From positions 1-8,974 of the forward strand of contig JAGGAG010000155.1 in assembly GCA_017889745.1 (NCBI GenBank): 8,974 nt of DNA. The letters run 5' to 3'. A program made the translations under genes and the position numbers. Positions 1 to 6,376 of the stretch are shown piece by piece. The notes under the pieces are model-generated. The model saw only the letters and a list, made by a program, of their open reading frames with translations. It ran no database searches and had not been told where the DNA came from. Numbering within the stretch: position 1 is the stretch's first letter; each line of letters opens with the position of its first letter. This stretch comes from Gemmatimonadota bacterium. Its GTDB lineage: Bacteria > Gemmatimonadota > Gemmatimonadetes > Gemmatimonadales > GWC2-71-9.

Positions 1-48
1 GCTTCACGGTTGACCCACGATTGCTTGCAGGCGCTCCCGTAAGGTTGT

Positions 49-75
49 GCGCAGGTGCCTGGCGTGCGCCTGCGC
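49..75 (+). promoter_or_regulatory. Leader hairpin upstream of the YceI gene
   Basis: Bases 49-58 pair with 66-75 to give a 10-bp stem with one G-U pair and a 7-base loop. It ends 6 bases before the GGGGAGGAAG ribosome binding site (82-91) of the YceI gene. There is no T-run after it, so it is a poor intrinsic terminator for an upstream gene. It could be a 5' UTR stem that affects translation or mRNA stability, or chance in GC-rich DNA. Confidence 0.35.
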
Positions 76-93
76 CAATCCGGGGAGGAAGCA

Positions 94-720
94 ATGTCGA
101 GCGATGTGTTCCGGAGCACCCTGCTGGCGGCCCTGCTCGTTCCGGGAGCCGTCATCGCGCAGGTGTCGACCCCAACCAGGACTTTCACCAAGCCAGCCGC
201 GGGTGGGGTCCACTGGGTCGTCGATCCCGACCACTCCGAGGTCACCTTCCGCATCAGGCACCTGGTGGGGCGGGTGCGCGGTTCGTTCACCCGCTTCAAT
301 GCCACCCTCGTAACCAGCACCGACGACTGGCGCACGGGCACGGTGAACGTCTACATCCAGACCAAGAGCATCGACACCAACAACCCGACGCGCGACGACG
401 ACCTGCGCTCGCCACGGTTCTTCGCGGCGGACAGCTTCCCGCTCATCATTTTCGAGAGCACCGGAATCGTGGCGGCGGATAACAGCTTCGAAATGGGCGG
501 CTTGCTTACGATCAAGGGCAAGACGCACCCGGTGGTGCTGAAGGGTGAATACCGCGGGCTCGCGACGGATCCAGGCGGCAAGGAGCGCCTGGCCTTCGAG
601 GGATCGACGCGGATCGACCGCAAGGAGTTCAACCTCGCGTGGAACCAGGCGGTCGAGTCGGGCGCCATGCTGGGCGACGACGTGGAGATCGAGATCGCGC
701 TGGAGGCGATGCGGCAGTAG
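94..720 (+). CDS. Exported YceI-family lipid-binding protein
   Basis: The product is 208 aa. The ATG at 94 is preceded by a good Shine-Dalgarno (GGGGAGGAAG, 82-91), which is why it is preferred over an in-frame GTG at 55. Residues 1-22 look like a Sec signal peptide with cleavage after AVIA. Residues ~40-205 form one YceI domain: the entry strand 'WVVDPDHSEVTFRIRHL', the 'GSFTRFNATL' segment, 'SIDTNNPTRDDDLRSPRFF' and the 'LTIKGKTHPVVLKGEY' strand are all typical. YceI proteins are lipocalin-like barrels that bind polyisoprenoid or other amphiphilic lipids in the periplasm; the ligand and role here are not known. It appears to stand alone: 227 bases separate it from the next start and no partner, such as a cytochrome b561, is next to it. 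Family assignment is firm, physiological role open. Confidence 0.93.
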   Translation: MSSDVFRSTLLAALLVPGAVIAQVSTPTRTFTKPAAGGVHWVVDPDHSEVTFRIRHLVGRVRGSFTRFNATLVTSTDDWRTGTVNVYIQTKSIDTNNPTRDDDLRSPRFFAADSFPLIIFESTGIVAADNSFEMGGLLTIKGKTHPVVLKGEYRGLATDPGGKERLAFEGSTRIDRKEFNLAWNQAVESGAMLGDDVEIEIALEAMRQ

Positions 721-798
721 GCAGCCGATCACCACCTTTCCTCGCACCCCACCACTGAGCCGGGCACCGGCGCAAGCTGCGCGCCCATGCGCCTCCGC

Positions 799-828
799 TT
801 AACTCCATAAGAAACAGTTACTTAGTAT
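799..828 (+). promoter_or_regulatory. Candidate sigma-70-type promoter for the lipoprotein gene
   Basis: The 721-947 gap contains an unusually AT-rich patch (~799-830). In it, TTAACT (799-804) and TAGTAT (823-828) are separated by 18 bases, each matching the -35/-10 consensus at 4 of 6 positions. Transcription would start near 835 and leave a leader of about 110 bases before the ATG at 948. A GGGGAGGA sequence (838-845) lies in this leader but is too far from that ATG to serve it. Confidence 0.4.
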
Positions 829-947
829 CATGGTGCCGGGGAGGATTTGCGGCATCGGGGTTGCACTTCAGTCTGGCCGAAATCGGACCTGACACGACCG
901 GCCGCCGCGGAATTGGCGTTGCCGCTATCCTCATCGGGCAGATGCCA

Positions 948-3170
948 ATGACACGCTCCTTCCGCCGCGCCGCGCGGTTCCTGGCCTTCGCCTTCCCGGT
1001 TGCGCTCGCCGCTTGCAGCGGCGGCGGCGACCCACTGTCGCCCCCGACGACCGGGGGAGTCGCGCTCACGGTCAGCGGCCTGCCGGGCGGCACCGCGGCC
1101 AGCATCGCGATGACGGGGCCGGGTGGCTTCAGCCGGGCGCTCACCGCATCGGGCACGGTGGATGGACTCACGCCCGGCAGCTACACGCTGACCGCGGCGA
1201 GCGTATCAGCTGGGGGCAACACCTACGCGCCGGCGACCGCGTCGCAGACGGTCGACGTCCCGGCATCGACTTCGCGAGTGCAGGTCACGGTCGCGTACGC
1301 ACAGCTGAACAGCCAGATCGTGCTGACGCTGTCGGGCCTGCCGGGCGGCACGAACGGCAGCGTGCTGGTGACGAATGGATCGGGTTTCTCGCAGGCCGTC
1401 ACGGCCACCACCACGCTCACCGGGCTGGTGCCGGGGATCTACACCATCGCGGCGTCGAGCGTGACGTCCGGGGCGAACACCTACGCCCCCAGCCCGGCCA
1501 GCCAGCAGGTGCAGGTCACCGCCGGGCAGTCGACCAGTGCCACCGTCTCCTACGCGATGTCGGTGCCCGGCACGGTGAACCTGGTGATCGACGGGCTCAC
1601 CATCACCCAGTCGGTGCAGACGTATGACGACACCGTGCCGCTCGTGGCGAACCGCGACGCCTATCTCCGCGTGTTCGTGCGTGCCGACCAGGCCAACACG
1701 GTGGCACCGGCGGTGCGCGTGAGGCTCTATCAGGGGGCGAATCCGACACCGGTTGCGACCTACACGCTGCCGGCGCCGGGCGCGAGTGTGCCGATGACGG
1801 TGGACCAGGGCACGCTCGGCAGCTCATGGAACCAGCTGATTCCCGCGGCGCAGATGACAGCCGGGCTTCGGATCCTCGCGGATGTGGACCCGGGCAACGG
1901 CGTGCCGGAGAGCAACGAGGCCGACAACAGCTACCCGTCGTCGGGGCTGCAGGAGGCGCTCGACGTGCGGGCCGTGGCGGCGTTCAACATCAACCTGGTG
2001 CCGGTGATCGTGAAGGGCCGCACGGGCAACGTCACGCCGGGCAACATGAACCAGTTCGTGGTGACGCTGAGCAAGGTGATGCCGCTGCAGCCGAGCGCGG
2101 TGAATGTCACGCTGCGCGCGACGCCGTACAGCTCGTCGGCCGACACCCTGAAGTACGACAACAGCAACGGTGCCTGGGGAACCGTCCTGAGTGAGTTGTT
2201 CGCGCTCCAGCAGGCCGAGGGCACCGGCAAGTACTTCTACGGCGTGGTGAACACCAGCTATGGCTCCGGGGTCGCCGGCATCGGGTACGTGCCTGGCAAG
2301 GCCGCGGTCGGCTGGGATCGTCTGCCGAGCGGTGACGGAGTACTGGCGCATGAGATCGGGCACAACTTCAGCCTCAGCCATGCTCCGTGCAACAATCCCG
2401 GGGGTACCGATCCGCTCTTCCCTTACAGCGGCGGCACCATTGGGGTGTGGGGACTTGACGTCGGTTCGCTTACGCTGAAGTCGCCCTCCAGCTTCGACCT
2501 CATGGGCTACTGTAACGGCACCCAGTGGATCAGCGACTACCACTACCAGAAGGCGCTCAACTACCGGCAGAACACCACCGGGACGGTGATTGCCGGGGCA
2601 CAGTCGGGCCTGCTCGTGTGGGGCCGCATCGTGAACGGCGCCGTGACGCTCGAGCCCGCCTTCGAGATCTCGGCGCCCGCGAGCGTGCCCGCGCGCCGCG
2701 GACCCTACGTGCTCGAGGGCCTGGACGACGGCGGCACCATCCTCTTCAGCTATCCGTTCGAGGGCGAGCTGGTGGCCGACCAGGATGTCGAACAGCGCCA
2801 GTTCGCGTTCGTGATCCCGCTTGCCGGTACGAGCACGGACCGGCTGGCACGCCTGCGCGTGCAGGGCGGCAGCCGCACCGCCGAGCGTTCGAGTGCGGCG
2901 GCGATGGCGGTGCGGGGCAGAGGGGTTGCGGCCCTCCGCCATCAGCAGCCGCTGCCGGATCGCCAGGCACGAACCGTGGGTGGCCGGATGGTGCGGCTGC
3001 AGTGGAACGCCGCGGCCTACCCGATGGCGCTGGTCCGTGACGCGGCTACCGGTGACATCCTGTCCTTCGCCCGGAGCGGTGATGCCACGATCGGGGCGGG
3101 CGGGCGCGAGCTCGATATCACCTTCTCCGACGGCGTGCGGAGCCGGCAGGAGCAGGTCACGCCGCAGTAA
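948..3170 (+). CDS. Secreted lipoprotein with metzincin-type zinc metalloprotease domain
   Basis: The product is 740 aa. The ATG at 948 gives a compact lipoprotein signal (Arg-rich start, hydrophobic core, lipobox LAAC with lipidated Cys23). ATG 942 is an equal alternative, and TTG 861 would add an unlikely N-terminal extension. Residues ~38-119 and ~124-205 are two similar beta-rich modules, each with 'SGLPGGT', 'GLxPGxYT' and 'NTYAPxxASQ'. Residues ~211-334 resemble a CARDB-type beta-sandwich, ending in 'ESNEADNSYP'. The catalytic part contains HEIGHNFSLSH (His468, Glu469, His472, His478) and a downstream Met-turn-like 'FDLMGYC' (Met519), as in zinc-dependent metzincins. Cys481 and Cys522 flank these motifs and could form a disulfide. 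The C-terminal ~150 residues are beta-rich without a recognised family. It probably acts on the outer surface on unknown proteins. The usual metzincin Gly is Ser475. The exact peptidase family (M12-like, M66-like or other) is uncertain. Confidence 0.82.
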   Translation: MTRSFRRAARFLAFAFPVALAACSGGGDPLSPPTTGGVALTVSGLPGGTAASIAMTGPGGFSRALTASGTVDGLTPGSYTLTAASVSAGGNTYAPATASQTVDVPASTSRVQVTVAYAQLNSQIVLTLSGLPGGTNGSVLVTNGSGFSQAVTATTTLTGLVPGIYTIAASSVTSGANTYAPSPASQQVQVTAGQSTSATVSYAMSVPGTVNLVIDGLTITQSVQTYDDTVPLVANRDAYLRVFVRADQANTVAPAVRVRLYQGANPTPVATYTLPAPGASVPMTVDQGTLGSSWNQLIPAAQMTAGLRILADVDPGNGVPESNEADNSYPSSGLQEALDVRAVAAFNINLVPVIVKGRTGNVTPGNMNQFVVTLSKVMPLQPSAVNVTLRATPYSSSADTLKYDNSNGAWGTVLSELFALQQAEGTGKYFYGVVNTSYGSGVAGIGYVPGKAAVGWDRLPSGDGVLAHEIGHNFSLSHAPCNNPGGTDPLFPYSGGTIGVWGLDVGSLTLKSPSSFDLMGYCNGTQWISDYHYQKALNYRQNTTGTVIAGAQSGLLVWGRIVNGAVTLEPAFEISAPASVPARRGPYVLEGLDDGGTILFSYPFEGELVADQDVEQRQFAFVIPLAGTSTDRLARLRVQGGSRTAERSSAAAMAVRGRGVAALRHQQPLPDRQARTVGGRMVRLQWNAAAYPMALVRDAATGDILSFARSGDATIGAGGRELDITFSDGVRSRQEQVTPQ
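1059..1562 (+). repeat. Two tandem ~82-residue beta-sandwich modules in the lipoprotein
   Basis: Residues ~38-119 (from 1059) and ~124-205 (from 1317) are an internal duplication. Both carry, in the same order, a 'LTxSGLPGGT' strand, a Gly-Phe-Ser turn, 'GLxPGxYT', 'SV.xGxNTYAP', 'ASQxVxV' and a final 'xVxYA'. DNA similarity is still clear around 'ctgccgggcggcac', so the copies share a recent enough origin to be visible in bases. The modules probably act as spacers or surface-binding domains that hold the protease away from the membrane. Confidence 0.75.
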
Positions 3171-3198
3171 CGACCCACACACTCGGTGTTCCAGCCCG

Positions 3199-3229
3199 CC
3201 GGGGGCGCTGCAAAGTGCAGCGCCCCCGG
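3199..3229 (+). terminator. Perfect 14-bp hairpin after the lipoprotein gene
   Basis: Bases 3199-3212 are exactly complementary to 3216-3229 with a 3-base AAG loop, giving a 14-bp very GC-rich stem that starts 28 bases after the stop at 3168-3170. Only two T follow directly (3230-3231), so the U-tract is poor. In GC-rich genomes such stems commonly end transcripts, alone or with Rho. It lies just before the orphan start codon at 3245, so the phosphatase gene needs its own promoter or readthrough. Confidence 0.75.
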
Positions 3230-3230
3230 T

Positions 3231-3236
3231 TAGGCT
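3231..3236 (+). promoter_or_regulatory. Possible -10 element of the original phosphatase start
   Basis: TAGGCT fits the loose TAnnnT -10 pattern and lies 8 bases before the orphan ATG at 3245. The CoA-binding gene has a similar TAGATT 6 bases before its ATG at 8156. If real, the original phosphatase mRNA would have been leaderless or nearly so. No -35 is evident because the terminator hairpin occupies that position. Weak evidence alone. Confidence 0.25.
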
Positions 3237-3244
3237 TCCGCCCC

Positions 3245-4695
3245 ATGTTTCGCCTCTCGCCCGCGGCCCTGTCCAGTCGTTGAAGGGCGGCCTCGGCCGG
3301 CTGGCAGTCGGTGGAACCTTCTTCACCAACGCGCGACAGGATCACGCCGTGAGCGAGACGGCGCCGTCGCATTCCACGATGCTGTCCGGGCGTGCCCCGG
3401 CCAGCACCGGCATCGTGACGAATGCGCTTGGGGTTCTTGACTCGACGACATCGTTGCTGGCCAGCGGGCATGTACCCGGCGCGTCCCCCCGCCGATTCCA
3501 GGGCAGCACGCTGTACGACTGGCTCCTCGCGCATGACCCCGGAACCAGGGTGTTGTCGGTGTCGCGCAAGGACCGGGGCGCCATTCTGCCTCTGGGCCGT
3601 GCGTGGGGAAACGTGTTCTGGTACTGGGACGGAAGGTTCACGACCAGCACCTTCTACGGGGCGGAATTGCCTGAATGGGTCGGCGCATGGAATGCGCGCC
3701 GCGGGCCGGCGCGACTTGCGGGGAAGTCCTGGGACACCTTGCTGGATACCGCGGCGTATGCGGAAGCCGATGCAATGTCCTACGAGAACAACGGCGTCGA
3801 CGTCGCCTTTCCGCACCGCATTCCAGTGGACTCGGGTCTGGCGATCAAGCAGGTCGTGAGCACCCCTTGGATTGACTCGCTCACGATGGACCTGGCGCTC
3901 GAAGGGGTGCGACAGGTCGGGCTGGGCGGGCGGAATGGCATCGACCTCCTCGTGCTGTCCCTTTCCGCCACGGACGCCATAGGACATGCCTTTGGACCGG
4001 ATTCGCGGGAACTGCACGACCAGGTGTTACGGCTTGATCACTGGCTGGGGTGGTTCATTGACTCCCTCTCCGTGCTCGTGCCGCCTGGAGCGACGGTTTT
4101 CGTGCTGACCTCCGACCACGGCGTCCAGCCATTTCCTGAGCGCACGGGGGTGGGTGGGCGGCTAGGCCTCGCATCGCTCGCGCGCACCACCGGGCGCGCG
4201 CTGGAGCAGCGCTTCCACGTGCCTCTGAACTTCGACTTCGACTCCGGCCTGCTCACCGCCGACGTCAAGGCGTTGCGTGCGCGGGGACTCGACGTGGACA
4301 GCCTCGCTGATGCGCTCGCGCGGGAGACGGGGAGGCACCCGGGGATCGCGCAGGTGTTCACGCCGAGCAGCCTGGCCCGCGCCCCCGTGACCGACGAGCA
4401 GGCGCGGCTCTGGCGGCGCACGATTCCGCCCGCGCAGGGCTGGCTCGTGGCAGCGTCGGCGGGGCCGGGATGGCTCTGGGCGGATACGCCGGGATCGACG
4501 ACACACGGTTCGACCCATCCGCTCGACACGGGTGTCCCCATCATTTTCTATGGGGCAGGAATGAAGGCACGGCGGATATCCCGCCGGGTGACCAGCGAGG
4601 ACATCGGTCCCACCCTGGCCGCGCTGGCGGGCGTGCGGCCCACCGAACCCGTCACGGGTCGCGTACTGACCGAGATCGCGCCACGCCGGCCATGA
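3245..4695 (+). pseudogene. PafA-like alkaline phosphatase/phosphodiesterase, 5' end deleted
   Basis: The body of the protein reads in one open frame from about 3271 to the TGA at 4693-4695 (~471 aa from TTG 3280). It is a clear member of the alkaline phosphatase superfamily of the PafA/NPP type. The nucleophile Thr is in 'ETAPSH' (codon 3358). Asn at 3421, and Lys 3568 with Arg 3574 in 'SRKDR', match the PafA substrate-binding trio. Asp 3973 and His 3985 are in 'TDAIGH', Asp-His at 4114-4119 is in 'TSDHG', and the last His is at 4504 or 4516. Spacings agree with my memory of PafA (Thr to Asn 21, Asp to His 4, Asp to Asp 47). The N-terminal 'VDQM'-type strand with the first metal-binding Asp, and the signal peptide, are absent in every frame. 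An orphan 'MFRLSPAAL' start at 3245 reads into a stop at 3281-3283 in another frame. I infer a deletion of roughly 40 codons or more. Natural pseudogene or assembly error are both possible. GTG 3349 with AGGA upstream could restart translation, but the product would probably be inactive. Confidence 0.78.
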
Positions 4696-5057
4696 GCGAC
4701 TTTCCCGCGCTCCCCTGCTATCCGTGCCCGCACGACTCGGCATGCTGCGCCTATGGGGCCACCGTGAGCGAAAAGGAGGCGGAGGCGATCATCCACGCGC
4801 AGGGCGAGGGCAAGGTGTACCGGACGCGCTGGGGCGAGTGGCGTACGCGGGTGAAGAACCGCCGCTGCGTGTTCCTGAAAAGCGGCGCGTGCAGCATACA
4901 CGCGGAACCGTATTATCCCGCGGTGTGCCGCGGGTTCCCCTGGACCGACGCCGAGACCGGCGGGCCCTACGAGTTCGACCAGACGATCTGCCCGGAGTTT
5001 CTGTGGAGGCCGGAATTGGTGCAGCTGACGCGGAACCGCGTAAACGCTGGGCAGTGA
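4692..5057 (+). CDS. YkgJ-family cysteine-cluster protein
   Basis: The product is 121 aa. Its ATG overlaps the phosphatase stop (ATGA, 4692-4695), the usual sign of translational coupling in one operon. The N-terminus has the family's cysteine cluster, C9-x2-C12-x5-C18-C19, followed by C59, C67, C79 and C100, eight Cys in all, with 'CSIHAEPYYPAVCRGFPW' in the middle. In YkgJ/UPF0153 proteins these residues are thought to bind a metal, zinc or iron-sulfur; the biochemical role is not settled. There is no signal peptide, so it should be cytoplasmic, unlike its exported neighbours. Because the upstream gene is damaged, translation may depend on reinitiation or on ribosomes entering at an internal phosphatase start. 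Family assignment is strong, function unknown. Confidence 0.88.
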   Translation: MSDFPALPCYPCPHDSACCAYGATVSEKEAEAIIHAQGEGKVYRTRWGEWRTRVKNRRCVFLKSGACSIHAEPYYPAVCRGFPWTDAETGGPYEFDQTICPEFLWRPELVQLTRNRVNAGQ

Positions 5058-5073
5058 ACAGCAAACTGAATAC

Positions 5074-5080
5074 AGGAGGA
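5074..5080 (+). promoter_or_regulatory. Strong ribosome binding site of the dipeptidase gene
   Basis: AGGAGGA, a full match to the anti-Shine-Dalgarno core, ends 9 bases before the ATG at 5090. It is the best such site in the window and fixes the dipeptidase start well downstream of the long open frame that runs back into the YkgJ gene. Confidence 0.85.
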
Positions 5081-5089
5081 TCTTCCCTA

Positions 5090-6376
5090 ATGACGTGCCG
5101 TTCCCGGTTCCCGGTTCACCGTTCACTGTTGACGCTGCTTCTCCTCATGCCTCACATGGCCATGGCCCAGACTTCCGACAAGAACCTTGACCGCGCCCGG
5201 GCCGTCATCAAGGCGGCACCGATCATCGACGGCCACAACGACCTGGCGTGGGAGATCCGCACCAGCAAGACCGCGCCGTTCGACGTCGATGCGTATGACC
5301 TCCGGCAGACGACGCCAGGCCACACCGATTTCCGGCGGCTCGCGGCGGGCGGGGTCGGGGGGCAGTTCTGGTCGATCTACGTGCCCGGTGAGGTGAAGGA
5401 CAGCGGCTACGCCAGGATCCAGCTCGAGGAGTTCGACATCGCGCGGCGCTTCATCGCGAAGTACCCGGACAAGTTCACGCTGGCCCTCACCGCCGCCGAC
5501 ATCGAGCAGGCCAACAAGGCGGGGAAGATCGCGAGCCTGCTCGGCATGGAGGGCGGCCACGCGATCGAGAACTCGCTGGGTGCGCTCCGCGTGTACTACG
5601 ACCTGGGCGCGCGCTACATGACCCTCACCCACAACGTGACGCTCGACTGGGCCGATGCGGCGCTGGACAAGCCGGTGCACGGCGGGCTCACCGCCTTCGG
5701 GCGCGAGGTCATCGCGGAGATGAACCGGCTGGGCATGATGGTGGACCTCTCGCACGTGTCGCCGGGGGTGATGAGCAATGCCCTCGACGTGAGCCAGTCA
5801 CCGGTGATCTTCTCGCACTCGTCGGCCCGGGCGCTGGTGGACTTCCCGCGGAACGTGCCCGACTCGATCCTGGCCCGGATGCCGAAGAACGGCGGCGTGG
5901 TGATGGTGACCTTCGTACCCGCGTTCGTCTCGACCGAGGTGATGCAGTGGGAGGCGAAGGCGCGCGACTGGAAGCCGGTGGGCCTGGCCGAGACGGACAC
6001 CGCCGCGGTGAAGCAGCAGCGGGAGGAGTGGCTCAAGGCCAACCCGCGTCCGCAGGCCACCCTGAGCCAGGTGGCGGACCACATCGATTACGTGAAGAAG
6101 CTGGCGGGGGCGGACCATGTGGGCATCGGCAGCGACTTCGACGGCATCGATACCACGCCCACCGGGCTCCAGGATGTCTCCACGTTCCCGGCGCTGTTTG
6201 CGGAGCTGATCCGGCGCGGCTGGAGCGACGAGGACCTGAAGAAGCTGGCGCGCTACAACATCCTGCGCGTGCTCAGGGCAAACGAGCAGGTGGCGGCCCG
6301 GTTGCAGCAGTCGAAGCGGCCGTCGGTTCAGACCATCCAGCAGCTTGACGGCGCCGCAGCGCAATCAACGCCATGA
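5090..6376 (+). CDS. Exported membrane dipeptidase (peptidase family M19)
   Basis: The product is 428 aa, a normal length for the family. The start is fixed by AGGAGGA at 5074-5080. Residues 1-26 form a signal peptide (hydrophobic LLTLLLLM core, cleavage after AMA), placing the enzyme in the periplasm or outside. The zinc ligands of renal-dipeptidase-type enzymes are visible: His49 and Asp51 in 'DGHND', bridging Glu154 in 'GMEGGHA', His222 in 'DLSHVS', His243 in 'FSHSSA', and Asp349 in 'GIGSDFDG'. M19 enzymes hydrolyse dipeptides, often with broad or D-amino-acid specificity; the substrate here is unknown and peptide scavenging is the simplest role. The gene follows YkgJ by 32 bases, so it may belong to the same transcript, though the strong binding site allows independent translation. 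Its last 104 bases overlap the SURF1 gene on the other strand; the overlapped tail is mostly low-complexity and outside the conserved domain. Confidence 0.94.
   Translation: MTCRSRFPVHRSLLTLLLLMPHMAMAQTSDKNLDRARAVIKAAPIIDGHNDLAWEIRTSKTAPFDVDAYDLRQTTPGHTDFRRLAAGGVGGQFWSIYVPGEVKDSGYARIQLEEFDIARRFIAKYPDKFTLALTAADIEQANKAGKIASLLGMEGGHAIENSLGALRVYYDLGARYMTLTHNVTLDWADAALDKPVHGGLTAFGREVIAEMNRLGMMVDLSHVSPGVMSNALDVSQSPVIFSHSSARALVDFPRNVPDSILARMPKNGGVVMVTFVPAFVSTEVMQWEAKARDWKPVGLAETDTAAVKQQREEWLKANPRPQATLSQVADHIDYVKKLAGADHVGIGSDFDGIDTTPTGLQDVSTFPALFAELIRRGWSDEDLKKLARYNILRVLRANEQVAARLQQSKRPSVQTIQQLDGAAAQSTP
5100..5130 (+). repeat. Heptamer tandem repeat in the dipeptidase signal-peptide region
   Basis: Four 7-base units follow each other: GTTCCCG (5100), GTTCCCG (5107), GTTCACC (5114), GTTCACT (5121), then a partial GTT (5128-5130). 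The repeat encodes the positively charged start of the signal peptide (residues ~4-14). An inverted copy of the end of the array, CAGTGAAC against GTTCACTG, lies at 5052-5059 across the YkgJ stop codon. Seven is not a multiple of three, so gain or loss of a unit would shift the reading frame. Confidence 0.7.

Noticed and set aside
10..46. TTGACC at 10-15 as the -35 of a YceI promoter
   Set aside because: The only -10-like sequence (TAAGGT, 40-45) is 24 bases away, too far for a functional pair.
4..747. A 247-codon minus-strand open frame over the YceI gene
   Set aside because: The plus strand encodes an unmistakable YceI domain with a good ribosome binding site; the antisense product resembles no family I know.
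861..947. N-terminal extension of the lipoprotein from TTG 861
   Set aside because: It would put 29 extra residues before a proper lipoprotein signal peptide and would block its function. ATG 948 or 942 is more sensible.
847..951. Small leader frame starting TTG 847 and ending in an overlap with ATG 948
   Set aside because: The GGGGAGGA site is only about one base from the TTG, the start is weak, and the peptide has no recognisable features.
1824..3329. A 501-codon open frame on the minus strand under the lipoprotein gene
   Set aside because: It is a shadow of the lipoprotein frame in GC-rich DNA. Its translation is rich in Arg, His and Ala with no recognisable domain, while the plus strand has clear protease motifs.
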